From Rhodeus uyekii (taxonomy: Eukaryota; Chordata; Actinopteri; Cypriniformes; Acheilognathidae), in the NCBI GenBank assembly GCA_037043235.1, contig JAWRVZ010000027.1, positions 4,899,501 to 4,963,500 on the forward strand: a stretch of 64,000 bases of DNA. The letters run 5' to 3'. Positions within the stretch are counted from its first letter, which is position 1. The number at the start of each line of letters is the position of its first letter. Positions 48,101 to 61,549 of the stretch are shown here, piece by piece. A program made the translations under genes and the position numbers. The notes beneath the pieces were generated by a model. That model saw only the letters and a list, made by a program, of their open reading frames with translations. It searched no databases and was not told where the DNA came from.

Positions 48101-51100
48101 AATGTAATTTTCCCCCTGATTTTTATTGCATGATAAGGGTAAAGCTACGCATCTTAACTCGTGTGATGGCACAGATTGAACACTTGGTGCGAGAACATCT
48201 GATATATCTAATAAATAAGCGTTTATTATTAAACTGGTGGACTAGAAAGCTTCTGTCCATTGGGTGTTTCAGCACAAAGTCACATTTTGATTTAAAACCG
48301 TACAAAAACATACAATTATTATTATTTATTTGCACCCATCGCCCCACCTCACCCCAAATAACTGATGTACTGACCATCATTTATAGTGTTCATGGCACAT
48401 CTTCTTCTAGTCCTTCACACTGATTCATGATAGACTCAACAGTAATCTAGATCAGCCAGCTATAGCGACCTAGATCACTGCAAGACTTCATCCAACACTG
48501 TCCACTAAACCCCACCAGCTGATTCTCCAGTTTTACTGCTGACCACGGTCAACCTTCTCTGAGCCCTGCGACTCCATCTACTTACATTCACTGTCATCTC
48601 AGTATTTAGTGCAGACCAAGTGCGGAATAAATGTTTGGAAAATTGTTAGTACTAAGATTTTCTCTGAAAGTCGTCCAGTGTGCCACAGAGTGAAGCAAAT
48701 AACAAAGAGGGACTGTACCAAAACATTCTGCATCTTTAATCTTCAAGCCTTCTCTATATTAGAACATATTGCATTATAGTGTGTTTTGCCAAGTAACATG
48801 AACGTGTTTGATTCGCGTCCATCCTCTAGTTGTCTACTATACTTTGCTGACCATCACGTGCATCCGAGCTCTGGCAATGACAGTCAGTCACGTACATGTA
48901 TCGTCCAGCGTTCAGAGACTGTACGTTATTGCCGTCCACAGTCGTATTAAGTCCCTTCAAGCATTTAATATCTCACTCATGCATATTATTTTACAGCACC
49001 AGGATGCGTTAATTGTCTAATTAAGGACAGGATTAATTAAGGACCCTGAGCGCGCGCTCTGTTGATACAGGCGAATTTAAAATCACAACTCCTCACTTCT
49101 ACAGGGCTCTTCATAAAATCCCACGCAGGATGAAATGTTGCAAAATGCGGTTTTTCAATGCCCCATAACCACTCTGGATATGTTAATAAAAAAAAGCTTT
49201 AATTTCAAATTGCATTTGGTTTGTATTTACTTTGCATTTATGGACGGGCTTGACTGAGAAAAACAACTTTTATCCAAACAAGAATAGGTCTTTAAACATA
49301 CCAATTAAATCAATAAAACCAATCGGAGGACTGGAGGCACACACATTTAAGCACAGTTAAAATGTTTATTTGGAGCTCAGGGTTGAATGGCTTTATCTGA
49401 TGACCGTTCCACGCCTTTGTTTCGCTCCAAACTGAATAATATCAAGATAAGTTTATCCATTTGATTAGGTTCTCATTTGCAAATGCGAATTCTAGCTTTT
49501 TGAATATATATATATATATAATACTTTGAATGTGGCGCGCAAATTGATCAAACTTGTCTCTAAGCAAACTTTTTCTTTATTGCTGTTCACCCAAGTTTAT
49601 TCAGAAGAGCTTTAATGAAGCAATGGGTACTATTTAATGATTTAGTTCAGCAAGATGATGGGTTAAAATATATTTTTTATTCCAACTTCTTTTGATAAAA
49701 TAGTCGAAATGATCCACATTTCACTTTCGAGGCTCCCCAGATTACCACTAAAGTGTAAAAGTTTTGAACTGTAACTTTTATATTGCTCTGATCTCTTCAT
49801 GCTGAAATCGAATCTAATGCTTGGAAACAAAAGAAAATAATTACGCCTTTTATTGAGATGTGTTTTTACTAGACTATAACGTTTAAAAACATTGGTTAGA
49901 AATAAGAGAACGGGGAACACTTAAACATTGACTTTTGAATGATAAAATATTGTTACAATAGAGAGGTGATGAGTATCACTTACTGTTTTAAGTTTAACCC
50001 TAGGCCCTTATATATTGACTTTGTGAAGCTGCAATTTTAAGTAGAAAGCATGGGCCAAAAATAACATTTCCAAAGTTGCGCGTAACGGAGGAACGGTACA
50101 AAGATGTTGTTTGGATCAAGTCGGAGACCGGATTTTGTCTAATGCACCACTGATCATTCATGTTTCTGCACATTGGGAGAGAAACTTAAACTCAAACCAA
50201 TTATCAGCCTACTGTGAAATGCATTTTGGTAAATGTTGTTTAAATTGCAAACGCGTCTTTTTAAACAGTTTTTCTATATACAGATATAATTCTGATTCAT
50301 CGACTGAACTATTAGAGTCTAATAATATAATAAGATTGCAGATAGAAACGTGTTCAAGAAAGAAGTTGTGCATTCATACAGTGATTTATTTAGTTGGAGG
50401 TGAAGGGGTCTCCTTGCGCGTTCTCCTTGGCTGTCTGCTGTGAGAGACTTTGAACTTGAACTTTACTTGTTGTCCCTGTCCAGCCGAATATGAATCGATT
50501 GTGAAAGTGCCTATCGATTTTGCATATCAATGTATTCATTTCAAATATTAACCTACTGTAATATTGATCTAATTGTTTAAAACGCGCGTTTGTTTTGTAA
50601 ATGCGCAATTGGTCCATGCGTAAACATGGGACACTAGTGACGTGCGTGCGAATTAATGGCTATTTCTGTCTTGCGCCTTTAAAATGTGGTATAATTTTAG
50701 TTTTCTAGTGCGATTTTTAACTTTATTTTAATTGTGTACACCAATTTAGATGTTCAAAGAGCTACATTTTATGAAGTGTTCACTAATAAGGCTCAAAAAT
50801 AGTCATACTTTTATGCCAAAGACTTAATTGTGACCATCCTGTCGTTTTTTGGACAGCTGTAAATTCGTTCTAATGTTGATGGAATATATTCAGACACATA
50901 ATTCATCATAAGTTCGTGAAAACGGCACAAATAGCTTTACGCACATGTAACTTGTTTTAGTTTGTTCTAGTACAAATTTTATGATTTACTTGGAGAAAAC
51001 AGTCGATGTAATTTTTTCTCTACGTGTTGAAGATCACTTAAATTATACTTTAAGTCAAATGCAAATGCTCGAGGGCTTTTTCCTGCTTTTGGAGGGATTG

Positions 51101-51924
51101 AAGTCTGCAAGGGCAATACTTTTGCCTTGACCTTCAACATATTTTGTTAAACGATGTAAAACGCAGAGGGAGAAATAATTCTCTCTTTGGTTACATTTGC
51201 CCAAAATAAGATGATTAAAACAACTTTTTCCCCCGTATTTTTATGGTGATTTCAGAAGCGATTTTGTTCTTAAAGGTGCATGTATGAAACATTAATTAAA
51301 ATGATTATTCAAGCGCACAATTCATTAGAGCGGTGAATAAGAACAATAATAAACCAGCCAATTTCGTTTTCCTTTGCAGTTTACATGTATACAAAAATGT
51401 AACAAAATATAGGATGCATAATCTGTATCTGTCAGTGCGCACAGAAAGAAAGAAAAATTAGATGTTTTATGAATACTGAACGGATTTGATGTAGTTTGCA
51501 ACTTCATATCAAATGTTTTGTGAGCAAAGTGTAACCATCGTTGATGAGTAACATCTATCCAACTAATCCTTGTCTTTAAAGTTAGAATTAACTGTACAGA
51601 TGCTTAAAATAGAGAAAAGGAATGTAAAGTTGCGCGTGAAGGGAGAATAGCCAAAAGGATACAATGTAGCAATGTATTCCTATTGCGAAAATAATGTTGA
51701 TGAGCTGGAGGCCAGAATGACCAGCACTTTTTCACTGTGTCCACATGCTTTCTGGACACTCTGATGCGTCATATGGATTGCTGTAAATCTGACATGTGAC
51801 TGAAGAACAGACCGGTGTTTTTCCAGAGATTTTCAGTATACTGTCAGAATATGCCGTCAAATTTCCATATTTTTGTTCACATATATGCTTTTAACATTCC
51901 ACTATTCAGCTCTGCACGTCTGCG

Positions 51925-51950
51925 CACACACACACACACACACACACACA
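51925..51950. repeat. (AC)n microsatellite
   Basis: An uninterrupted CA/AC run of about 26 bp. Confidence 0.9.
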
Positions 51951-53477
51951 AGCATGTGTATAATAAAAAGGGATCATATGTTTTAGGAACTGCTCAGATT
52001 AAGCGATTACACAGTATCATTTAACATGTACTCTAAATATAATAACAATAATATGTGATTTTACACGCATCCCCTTATTTCCTCGATGATTAATGATTGT
52101 TTCTATGCTTTATGGTAGTGAAGCTGCCCACTTCTTTAGAGAGAAATTCTCTGTTTTCCAGTATTTTCTGTATTTTTGAGCTCTTCCCAACAGTGGCTGA
52201 TATCCAGCTTTTCACACTGGGGTGCATGCATTCATATTATGATCCAATTTTGTAATCAGGATGATCGGTGTAAATTTTGTCTTGAGGGAAATATGTAAAT
52301 CTATTTTTCACACTCAATACACGCTTTTGCCATGATGCCATAGAAGAATTATTTCTGGTTGATTCTTCATTCATGGTCAGTTCTTAGAAATAAAGGCATT
52401 TCAATGTGTTCGTCACACTATAAAAAAAAAAGTTATTTCTTTGTGTAAATAACCTTTATTCTTAAGAGTGTACCTTATGTAGCTCTAAAAAATAGTGTGC
52501 TATTTCTTAGATTTGTTTAAATGCATGCAATGACTTGTTGTGTAGAAACGCACATACTCAAATAGATGCCAGATTTTTAGAAAAACAACAAAACGCAGTA
52601 TATCAAGATTTTCAGACTTTATTTTTTATCTTTAAGTAGTTTTATACGATAACAAGAAAGTTCTGTGACTCAAAAATTATTATTTTTTTTCAATTGACGA
52701 CTGTGAAATATAACACAAAGTAACTGATGTTAACGGTAGCAAGTTATTGTGGAAAAACAAGCTCTTGTTTTTCTGTTTTCAGCTGTTGCTACGGGAAAAA
52801 AACTAATCAAATGTAAAATAACTCGCAGCTGTTCTAATTAACTGTTCATTTTGATGAAAAGAGGCATTATGGCATTCTTCCTCCGTGTTTAAACTGCAAT
52901 TGGCTCGTTTTGATCATATGTTAAATTATACCTAAAGATATGTTGCAATTTTAGTAGCCTAAACAAACATCTGTTACTTTTTCCTGGTGAAAAACAACGA
53001 GCCATAACAAACGCCTATATTTTAACTCCATTTCTAACTCATTTCAAATCAGTAGCCCATCCGTATACGAATACCCATACGTATGCCATCTGGTAAAATA
53101 TATTAAGTTTTTATAAAAACTAGAAATTTGAAGTAACTTGGTGTTTGTCGGTTGCTGTTTTGCTGCTGTTTTCTTTCTTAAAGATAAAATATTCTAAATG
53201 AATCCAGATTGAAATGCTCTCAGCATTACTCAGCCTATTCAGAATTTTCATTTTATTTTCTTCAAGCTACAAATAACAATAATCTTATAGTAGATGTGTA
53301 TGTAATGCAATTGGTTCAAAATATTCAATTCCAGGTTCATATCCCACGTCTGGCACGTGCATTTTGAGATACCAACGATATATTCAGTTAGATATGGAGG
53401 AAATAAGAAAAAATAACACCTTTATTTGACTATCTTAAACCATATCTTTAACTAAAAGATGTCAGAAACCGAGAAAG

Positions 53478-53777
53478 TTGCACTTACATGCTGTCGCAAT
53501 TAACATGTCTGCAGAGGAACTGACCGCCTCCTTTAACTTGAACTTGGACTTCCGACTAGACGAGCCTGAAAGTGGGGGCGACATTTTGTTGGACGCTGAC
53601 AAACGGACCTTTAGTCGTCATTGGATGCAGTCTTACCGTGGTAGAAAGAGCAGAAAACCCGAATCTAGGCAAGGACGAGATGTGCATGCGACAAAACGTG
53701 CGTGCGATCCTCTGAGTCAGTGCTTTTGGATTTTAATCTGGTCTAGTTTTACGACACCGACTTTTTGCAGGTCATAA
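53478..53777 (+). other. Unrecognised 99-codon ORF with coding-like composition
   Basis: From the second ATG (53505) it reads MSAEELTASFNLNLDFRLD and then EPESGGDILLDADKRTF, a varied and acidic sequence without simple repeats, followed by a basic part. I do not recognise it. No strong splice donor or upstream promoter stands out and the C-terminal third (WILIWSSFTTPTFCRS) looks random. It could be a conserved element, an exon of an unknown transcript, or chance. Confidence 0.2.
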
Positions 53778-55165
53778 ATGGACCTGCAAAACAGAAAACA
53801 TGCTATGAGTCCACAGAACATATTCTGTTCTTTTGATAACATTTTGCATTCTCACTTAAGTGAATGGATTTAATAAATGATCTGAGCGTATTATGTTTAA
53901 CATAAAGATCTTGGTCTGTATATTGTTATAGGAGCGCGTAATTACGCTTCCCACTTCTTTCTATCCCATTCCTGATTATGTCTGACCGCAGATTTAAATG
54001 ATCCTCTCACTTGCTCGTGCTGTTCTTCATATCAGCCACGCATTTTACCGCATTGCACCGACCCGGGCCTACAGTCATATTCTGCTACTGTGCAGATATT
54101 TAATACTGATTTGTTGCTTTAAGGGCACGATGTCGCTTTCTGGAATAAGAAAGTTCGTAAGCTTTGGTCAATAACATATCCTTTGTTTCGAACCACTATT
54201 TTTTTATACTTCCTACACGATCGTGCTGTTGTTTACTTTCAAATGAATGCTGTATATCGGAGCACTGCAGTGACATATTGATACATATTCATGAAGGTTG
54301 GCACTGCACTCTGCAAGATTTTTTTTTTTTTCATAGGGGAATCAATTCCTGAAGCAGGCCTGCAGCACCCCCGCAAGAATGTGCATGCAGAGGCAAAGCT
54401 GTAGCTTTCAGGCGCCTGGAGCACATTACATTTTTTTATGCAATACATATTAAAGCATAGAATAGGTTGAGTTTGCGTTTTTGAACAACTTAGTACATTC
54501 CTTCAAATGCAATACATTTTCTTATGTAAACACAGCGTTTTGGGGGGAAATTCATTCTTGGTTTAATAAACATCTGCTGTGTTTTTAACCATATTTGGCG
54601 TGACGTTCTCTGTATTAATTTGACCAGGTTTTACAGTAAAGGATATTCACTTTTAACGTTTGATTATTTCTAAATAATACAAAGGTGGGAAATAAAATGG
54701 TATTATATCATTTTCAGAAAACATTTCTCTTTTAAAGAGTGAGTGAATCTAATTTGTAATGTATGATTTACCCATCATAATGTAATTTGACTGACCAAAC
54801 TACAAAATGTGAATTTGCAGATGGTGTCTGGGCATTGGAAATCAGATTAGAAGCCACCTTTTAATATGACCGAGGCTAGCGAGCTGTAACTGATGTTGCA
54901 ATCGATTTTTCACTCACTCCATGGTAGCATGAGATGCACAGAGACGGCAATGCAACTCCCAAATCCCTTAATGACAGATTTCTTTGACTTTGCCTTAGAA
55001 AAGAACAACTTTTAAACTATTACATCAAATCTCTGTACTATAAGAGGCTAAACTATACTATTTTTTCCATGTCAGAAATTATGTTTTTCCGTTCTTTATT
55101 TGTTTTCTGATATTATAAGCCTATGTGAAGTGCTCATGTGTAAGTCTGAATGAATGTTTGGGCAC

Positions 55166-55166
55166 A

Positions 55167-55218
<52 letters not shown>
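55166..55218. repeat. (GT)n(GA)n compound microsatellite
   Basis: A short GT run passes directly into a GA run of about 40 bp. Confidence 0.9.
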
Positions 55219-55222
<4 letters not shown>

Positions 55223-58200
55223 TAGAGAGGTCGACAGGTCTACTCCATGCTAAGCATGCCAGTAGCTAATAGATTGGAATGGTATTTAATACATAAGAGC
55301 AGAGCAATGAAATCAGACTAAAGTTTTATAATGTAAACAAAACAGAAAGTGAAAATAAACAGATACATCTATTATTGCTTTTTATAATTATATATAAGAT
55401 TTGCTATTAGAATAATTTGTGATCGACTATTTCTCCACAAATTTGTCAGAAAAATAAAAATCAATTTTGTAAATTATCACTGAGTCGCTTTGTATTTGAT
55501 GACGTCAGCTGTTAGATCTCAAATGCGAAGTGCGCAAATAATGCTTTTAAATCTTTTTAAAATCTTTAAACACTAATATTTACTTTTTTTCATATTTATT
55601 TTCAAAATATCCCTCCCTGTCACTTAAAAGCGTGATAATGGTAAAACTCAGATATGAGAGATCAGATTTCTGATTATAATATCTATTTGGGCCTGTGATG
55701 AAGAAGAACCCTGACAATTCAGTGTGAATTCCTTCACAACGGTAATTCATTGAAGAATGAAGGGCATGAGGAGTTGGTTATATTTCAATGTACACCTGTG
55801 ATTTCTGTGCAACAGAAAAGTGAAAACATCAAAGCTAAAGATTACGTCTAGTGAAAGCACTGAACACGCAGAGACGTGCAAGATGCGCAGATGTTAGGAA
55901 ACGCACAGACTTGTATGCATGATCTCTTATGCCTTTTCAGTAGTTGTTTTGGTCATCAGTGTAATTAAAGGAAACACATTTGCATTGTTTGAAATAAATA
56001 GTTAGACGTTTCTAATAATGCATATGTATTTTGTCAGGTAAACAAACTGAATAAGGAAGGAAGAAAGATGCTTAATCTCAGGCGATGGCTTACTTGGACA
56101 CAAACTGACTCTGGGACACTCACTAAATCCTCGTCCAGTCTGACACTGGGCTTAAAGGCGCCGTGTGCTGAGACTCAATCAAACAGTGAAACTGATTTCA
56201 CTGTAAACTTGCTCATACGGAAATGTAATGTAGCTATATTAAATCTTATAGTCAGCCTTGAAAATTATATAATATTTTAGTGAGAGGGTGAAAAGTGCTG
56301 ATTTTTAGACATTTAAAAAAAACTGGACAATGAAGTACAATACACAGAATTTTTTAGATTTAATAGAGAGGAGACGCCATTATAAACTATATCAACAGAG
56401 AGGAATAGCATAAATATTGCCAGCAGAGCCTTTTAAACGATAGGTACAAAGCTATTTCCAATATATGAATTAATATCGCAAATGTTTTATTCAGTTTTTA
56501 AAATTAATATTTTCAACTTGTATTGAAAGCAACAGCATCTGAGCTCAATCTTGATCCGTGTTTAATGCGATCATTAATGCGAGTCAAATGTGAATCAAAT
56601 GTGTTTAATACGAGTCAAATGTGAAAATGCATTTTAGCTGCGACAGCTGTAAATAATAGGAATTGAATAGAATTACTTTTCATTTCACTTGGGACTTGTT
56701 TTATTATAAGAAGAGGTATGTTGTGCTAAATCGGTTATAACGGGGTTGGTTCAGATTGTACACGAGCTCCTTTTTGATGGTTGAAATCTACTTTTAAAAT
56801 AGTTGAAATCTGATATTATAATTGATGGCAAATCAATCAAAATGAGATGGAGGTAGAAATGAGCAAAAATATTTAAATGAGTTTACTTCACAAGCTAATG
56901 CGAGTTCTATACTACATTAACTGGAAAAATAGGGTAACACGTGTTTAAACCAAAACTCTCTTGCCTGTAGCTTCCTTTCCATTTTTCTCTTTTCACATTC
57001 TTAATTTGTCGGTTTGAGGAAGATAATGTGAAGACATCACTGCTTAAACGTCCTTCTGTGTTTTTAACAAACATGCTTCTTGTAGCAAAGATCGTTTAAT
57101 ATCAACAAATCTGGATAATAAAAGCTAGAAGCTCCATAATTAACATGTCATATAGAGGAACTCTTCACAGAAATACGAGAGGAAGAAAGCAGATTCACCG
57201 GAAGGGGATTTCTGCATTGTTAGTCGTATTTGTCTTCCTACTCGTAATGGTTTAACAGTTGGTGGTGCACTTAAAAAAGAGTAGGAATTACTTTGGGCTG
57301 TTTGCTAGTTTCTTTTCCGCTTTCCCAAGTCGGATCTCAAAGCCTTTCAAACTGCAGCGAGTTTGCATGCACAAGAGTGTGAAGTTCATTCTTGTCTGTC
57401 TAGACTCTCATTACGACCTTGTTTGTCTGCGTTTTTTTACCTTGACCTTGGACTTCCACGCAGCTGCCATTTAAGAATTGTCCATTCTTCAGTCTGTGAA
57501 GACAACAATGGATTTATCTTTGCAAACAGGAGTCATCAATGAACTCTAACGCACAAAAACACAACACAACACTGTCTAAAAGGATCAAAACTCCAGAATA
57601 CCTGCAATACACAAGGACCGTGTCTCTCTGTGTCTGCACATTTGAAACTAATAACAGAGGAATGTTTTAACAGTCTTATTCGTTCCTATTGAAACGTTGC
57701 GTTGTAAATGTGCAACATCAGTTCGGAAGAAATCTTCTGATCCAGAGGCGATGCATTCATTCTTGTTATGACAACTGGCTGGGTCTAATGAAATAGTCTT
57801 TTGTATTGTACAATCTAGCATTTAAATAAAAACGAGGCATAACTTTAATTTACTGTCATACTCGGAGAAAACTATAAACCTCTCTCTTTTATAAAAACGC
57901 AAGAACACTACGATGATCATTTTGTAACCCAAGTCAGTGGGAGGGAAAGGTATTATTAAAGAACGTCAAAATGTATCCATACTTTAATTTCAAACTTTTT
58001 TCTGGCATATTATGCTGGTTATCACTTATTCACATCAACACGCGGTCCTAAATGTTGGACGGCACATGGAAAATAAATAAAAGTGCAATTTTGTAACTGA
58101 ATTTACTTCAGCAAAATCATACACGGTGATGAAAGAGTCGTGCTGTCAGGGCTTCAGAATGAAAATCACAAAATTACATGATAAATACATTTTTTTTCCT

Positions 58201-58600
58201 CTGTTTGTTTAATTCTATCTTGCAGTGTTGTTTTTTTAATTTGTTTTTTTTTATTTACAGGTTGTGATTTTTGATATTAGATACGTTTGTGGTTGCTTTG
58301 TTTTTGTTTGTTTCTGAAATTATTATACTGCTGAGTAATATTTAATATCAATATTTAATATGCTTTCTGAAAAATGCATCTGAAGTGATTCCGTTCATCC
58401 AGGCTGATGGCGATCAGTTGCTTCTATTGCAATGAAATGCACGTAAATAAAATAAAATACTGACAAATATCTGAATTCATCCCACTTCGATCAAGTGCAC
58501 TGTGCTTTTACATTTCATATTCTTCAATTCTTCATTTATGAATTCGTGTCTGTATGTCTTTCTTGTATGTAGCCTATCCATTCATTTATGTTGTTACAGA

Positions 58601-58982
58601 TACGAGGTTTCAGAATGTTGATCCCGGAGAGTAAAAAAGTGTCCAGACTTTTGTCGGCAGAAACGTTGAGGTTGTTTTCGTTCCCCTTAGCTTGAAGCCT
58701 TCCCCTTTAAGAACGACCGTCTCCAACTCTCTTAGCCAATGTCTGCGCACCGAAACCCTTAGAAGCCAGGCGTGAAACGTGAGCCAGTAGTTGTTTAAAG
58801 GGATTATTCTTCCCACCCTCAAAATCCAGTCTCTTCGGGATAGTTAGCATATCACGTGCCTGCGCTTTAATGAACTGGACACATGGATACAGTCGTGCGC
58901 ATGCGCGTGCGTAAAATGTAGTTGGAAATGAGGTATCAGTCTTGGAGTAGGCGACTTTTAAAAAGCATCGGCAGCCCGTGAT
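58601..58982 (+). promoter_or_regulatory. hoxc13 proximal promoter and 5' UTR
   Basis: The 380 bp before the ATG are less AT-rich than the surroundings. They contain a CCAAT box in cttagccaatgtct (about 58733-58746) and a perfect palindromic NRF1 site GCGCATGCGC at 58897-58906. A good TATA box is absent at a plausible distance (cttttaaaaagc at about 58956 is too close to the ATG). The start of transcription is not visible. Confidence 0.5.
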
Positions 58983-59646
58983 ATGACGACTTCGCTGGTC
59001 CTGCATCCACGCTGGGCGGACACCTTGATGTACGTGTATGAAAAAAGCCCGAATGAAAATAATCAAAATAAAAGCCAAATTATGGAAGGATTGAGCGGGA
59101 ATTGCCCTGCGACTCATTGCAGGGAGCTGATCTCACACCCCGCGCTGGGGCGGCATTCCGGCACCATAGCGACTCACCAGGGATCCGTGTACTCGGATAT
59201 ATCTTCCCCAGAACCTGGGCGACAGTGTCCCGCTCCTCAGACGTCATCTAGTGCCTCTCTGAGTTATGGCTACCCCTTTGGAAACCCTTACTACGGTTGC
59301 AGATTGTCTCACTCGCACAACGTGAACTTGCAGCAGAAACCGTGCTCGTACCATCCCGCAGAAAAGTATGCCGAGACGAGCAGCGCTCTGCCCTCGGAGG
59401 AGCTCTCCAGCAGGGCGAAAGAGTTTGCTTTCTACCCGAGTTTTGCCAGCTCGTATCAGGCGGTTCCAGGGTATTTGGACATGTCGGTGGTGCCCAGTAT
59501 CAGCGCTCATCCCGAGCCACGTCACGATGCATTGATCCCCATGGAGGGCTATCAACACTGGGCTCTGTCAAATGGCTGGGATGGGCAGGTGTACTGTTCA
59601 AAGGAGCAAACACAGTCTTCTCACCTTTGGAAATCTCCGTTTCCAG
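58983..59646 (+). other. hoxc13a: hoxc13 exon 1 (coding part)
   Basis: It has 221 codons plus one base and ends ...SPFPG before the donor gtatgt at 59647. It carries the group-13 N-terminal domain. The neighbouring frames at this place are shadows. Confidence 0.95.
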
Positions 59647-61549
59647 GTATGTTACCACAGTTGGAAAAAAAAATCTATCAAAGGACATGCATAACATGAA
59701 TCACATGGCTTCCTGATATGAGATGATAATGTTTCTTCAACAGTAAACTGAACATGGAAAGTATTCACCTAAATGAAAGGTTACCTTATATATATATATT
59801 CTTGACTAAAAGTCATCAATTGATAAGAGATTTTGCATTTTGATTGCGCAGCCACATGTCAGCATGAACCTGTCAAATGTGCAAATTTTCTTCTATTCAT
59901 TTTTGACACGTGACATTTGGGAAATGCTCAATTGGCTTTCCAGGACAACAATTTGAGAAAATCCTAAACACAAGCAAACCCGAGTTTAGTTCGCCTAGAA
60001 TATGCGTTTTATTTACACCCACGCAGAGGATAGTCATATATTAACTCGGATATTATGCAGTCACAGGATTCTTAAGCTCGGAAAGTCACGCAATTTGGAA
60101 CTGTGGTATGGCAATATTGCCTACCTTTGCTCCTCCCGTATGATAATATAATAATATGATAATAAAAGGTCTTATTTGTAGCACGCATATAAATCTTTGT
60201 CGGGAGTGCTTCCCCGCAATCTGTTATGGACATTTAGCGAATGCCATGGAGCAGCATTTTTTTTTCCTAGGAGCAGCTGACGTTCTGTAGTCAAGTTATT
60301 GATTTTAGATATGAGCAAACATATTGCATATGACTCGATCGTTCTGTTATTGTGGCAAATCAAAATGACAATTAAAATGCTATGGTGATAGAACTCAATA
60401 TACTGTCGCATTATAGTGGCAATCGTGAATACTTGTCACCACCAACACGCCCCTGACCTGTTTAGCATCCCCCCTCCCCCCAGAGGAGGTCTCACACACA
60501 CACACAGTCACACACAGGTAGCCTATATGTTAAAATAAACAAACTTCTTATGATCATGCTATTTTCATGCATTGCCCAAACCAGTTCTTTAGAGTTTCTT
60601 AAAGTGTTTTTTTTGTTCCTGACACAAGGGCAATGCACATGCCTCTGCCTAAAATGTTATGTAGTGTAATGACAGAGAGAATACATCTGAATGTGTGTGT
60701 GTGCTTCAGCTGCCAGGTGAACCTATAATATCCTTCACCCTATTTTACCTTTAATATACCACACGAGGTAGTGATTTTGGGAAAAATGTTGCTGGGCGTC
60801 AGTGCTTTTACCTTATAATTAAAGTACACGTGATTTTACATAAGAGTATTGCATGGTGACTAAGAAGAATTTCAGTAAACACTTGTCATTTACGCACAAT
60901 TTAAAAAAAGAGTTTAAAATAATGAGGATTTGGTCTTTTCTCAAACCCCATCCATCCAAACATTACTGGAGGAAGATTTATTGTTGTCTGTGTATCAGTA
61001 AAAAAGCCATAACTTGACGCATAGTGAAATAGCCTGAAAATATCATTCGCCTACTTATATATTAGTAGCATATATTATTATGTTATTTTTTATTCAGTAA
61101 AAAAGCAACTCCCAATAGGAACATAACTTCCACGTTGTTCAGTTCTGACAGATTGGTCCCAGATATCGTTTGACCCAACAATTAAATCCTTTATCAACTC
61201 ATATGTTTCCCTCAAATTGAGCAGAACTTTCATTGGTGTCTCACTGGGCAATTGGGTTATAATAATGCTTGCATGTACTTTTGGTTTTTCAGATGTTGTC
61301 CCGCTGCAGCCAGAAGTCAGCAGTTATCGGCGAGGGCGCAAAAAGCGCGTTCCCTACACCAAGTTACAACTGAAGGAACTGGAAAAGGAGTATGCAGCAA
61401 GCAAGTTTATCACCAAAGACAAGAGACGACGCATCTCTGCGACAACCAACCTCTCAGAACGTCAAGTCACTATTTGGTTTCAGAACCGCAGAGTGAAGGA
61501 GAAAAAGTTTGTCAGTAAAACCAAGACTAATAATCACATGCATACTTGA
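58983..61549 (+). CDS. hoxc13a: Homeobox protein Hox-C13, complete, two exons, 306 aa
   Basis: This is a posterior (paralog group 13) Hox transcription factor, a nuclear DNA-binding protein that patterns the tail and fin end of the body and, in mammals, controls hair and nail keratin genes. Exon 1 is 58983-59646 and exon 2 is 61293-61549, joined in phase 1 (PFP-D-VVPLQP) with a GT-AG intron of 1646 bp. The start MTTSLVLHPRWADTLMYVYE is the conserved Hox13 N-terminus. The HoxA13-type N-terminal domain follows, with YGYPFGNPYYGC and KEFAFYPSFASSYQAVPGYL. Trp216 (HLWKSPFP) precedes the homeodomain at about 236-295, which contains RVPYTKLQLKELEKEY, the recognition helix core IWFQNRR and Asn286 (homeodomain position 51). 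The protein ends NNHMHT. Length equals my recollection of zebrafish Hoxc13a. It is intact, with no frameshift. The 'a' label is from similarity in memory and synteny. Confidence 0.97.
59647..61292 (+). other. hoxc13 intron
   Basis: The donor is gtatgttacc and the acceptor is a T-rich tract ending tttttcag before 61293. The intron includes a C-run and CA repeats at about 60470-60516. No other gene is visible. Confidence 0.9.
61293..61549 (+). other. hoxc13a: hoxc13 exon 2 (homeodomain)
   Basis: Two bases complete Asp222, then 84 codons and a TGA follow. The whole homeodomain is encoded here, as in other Hox genes. Confidence 0.97.

Larger units (their letters stand above)
45179..58600. other. 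hoxc13-proximal upstream region
   Basis: About 13.4 kb of AT-rich, mostly repeat-poor DNA. Simple repeats are an AT run near 49506-49520, an AC run (51925-51950) and a GT/GA run (55166-55218). The only ORF with some coding feel is at 53478-53777. The low repeat load beside a Hox cluster fits regulatory constraint, but individual elements cannot be named from one sequence. Confidence 0.45.

Noticed and set aside
59244..59716. ORFs in other frames over hoxc13 exon 1
   Set aside because: They overlap the Hox13 N-terminal domain, which is clearly the real frame, and have no similarity of their own.
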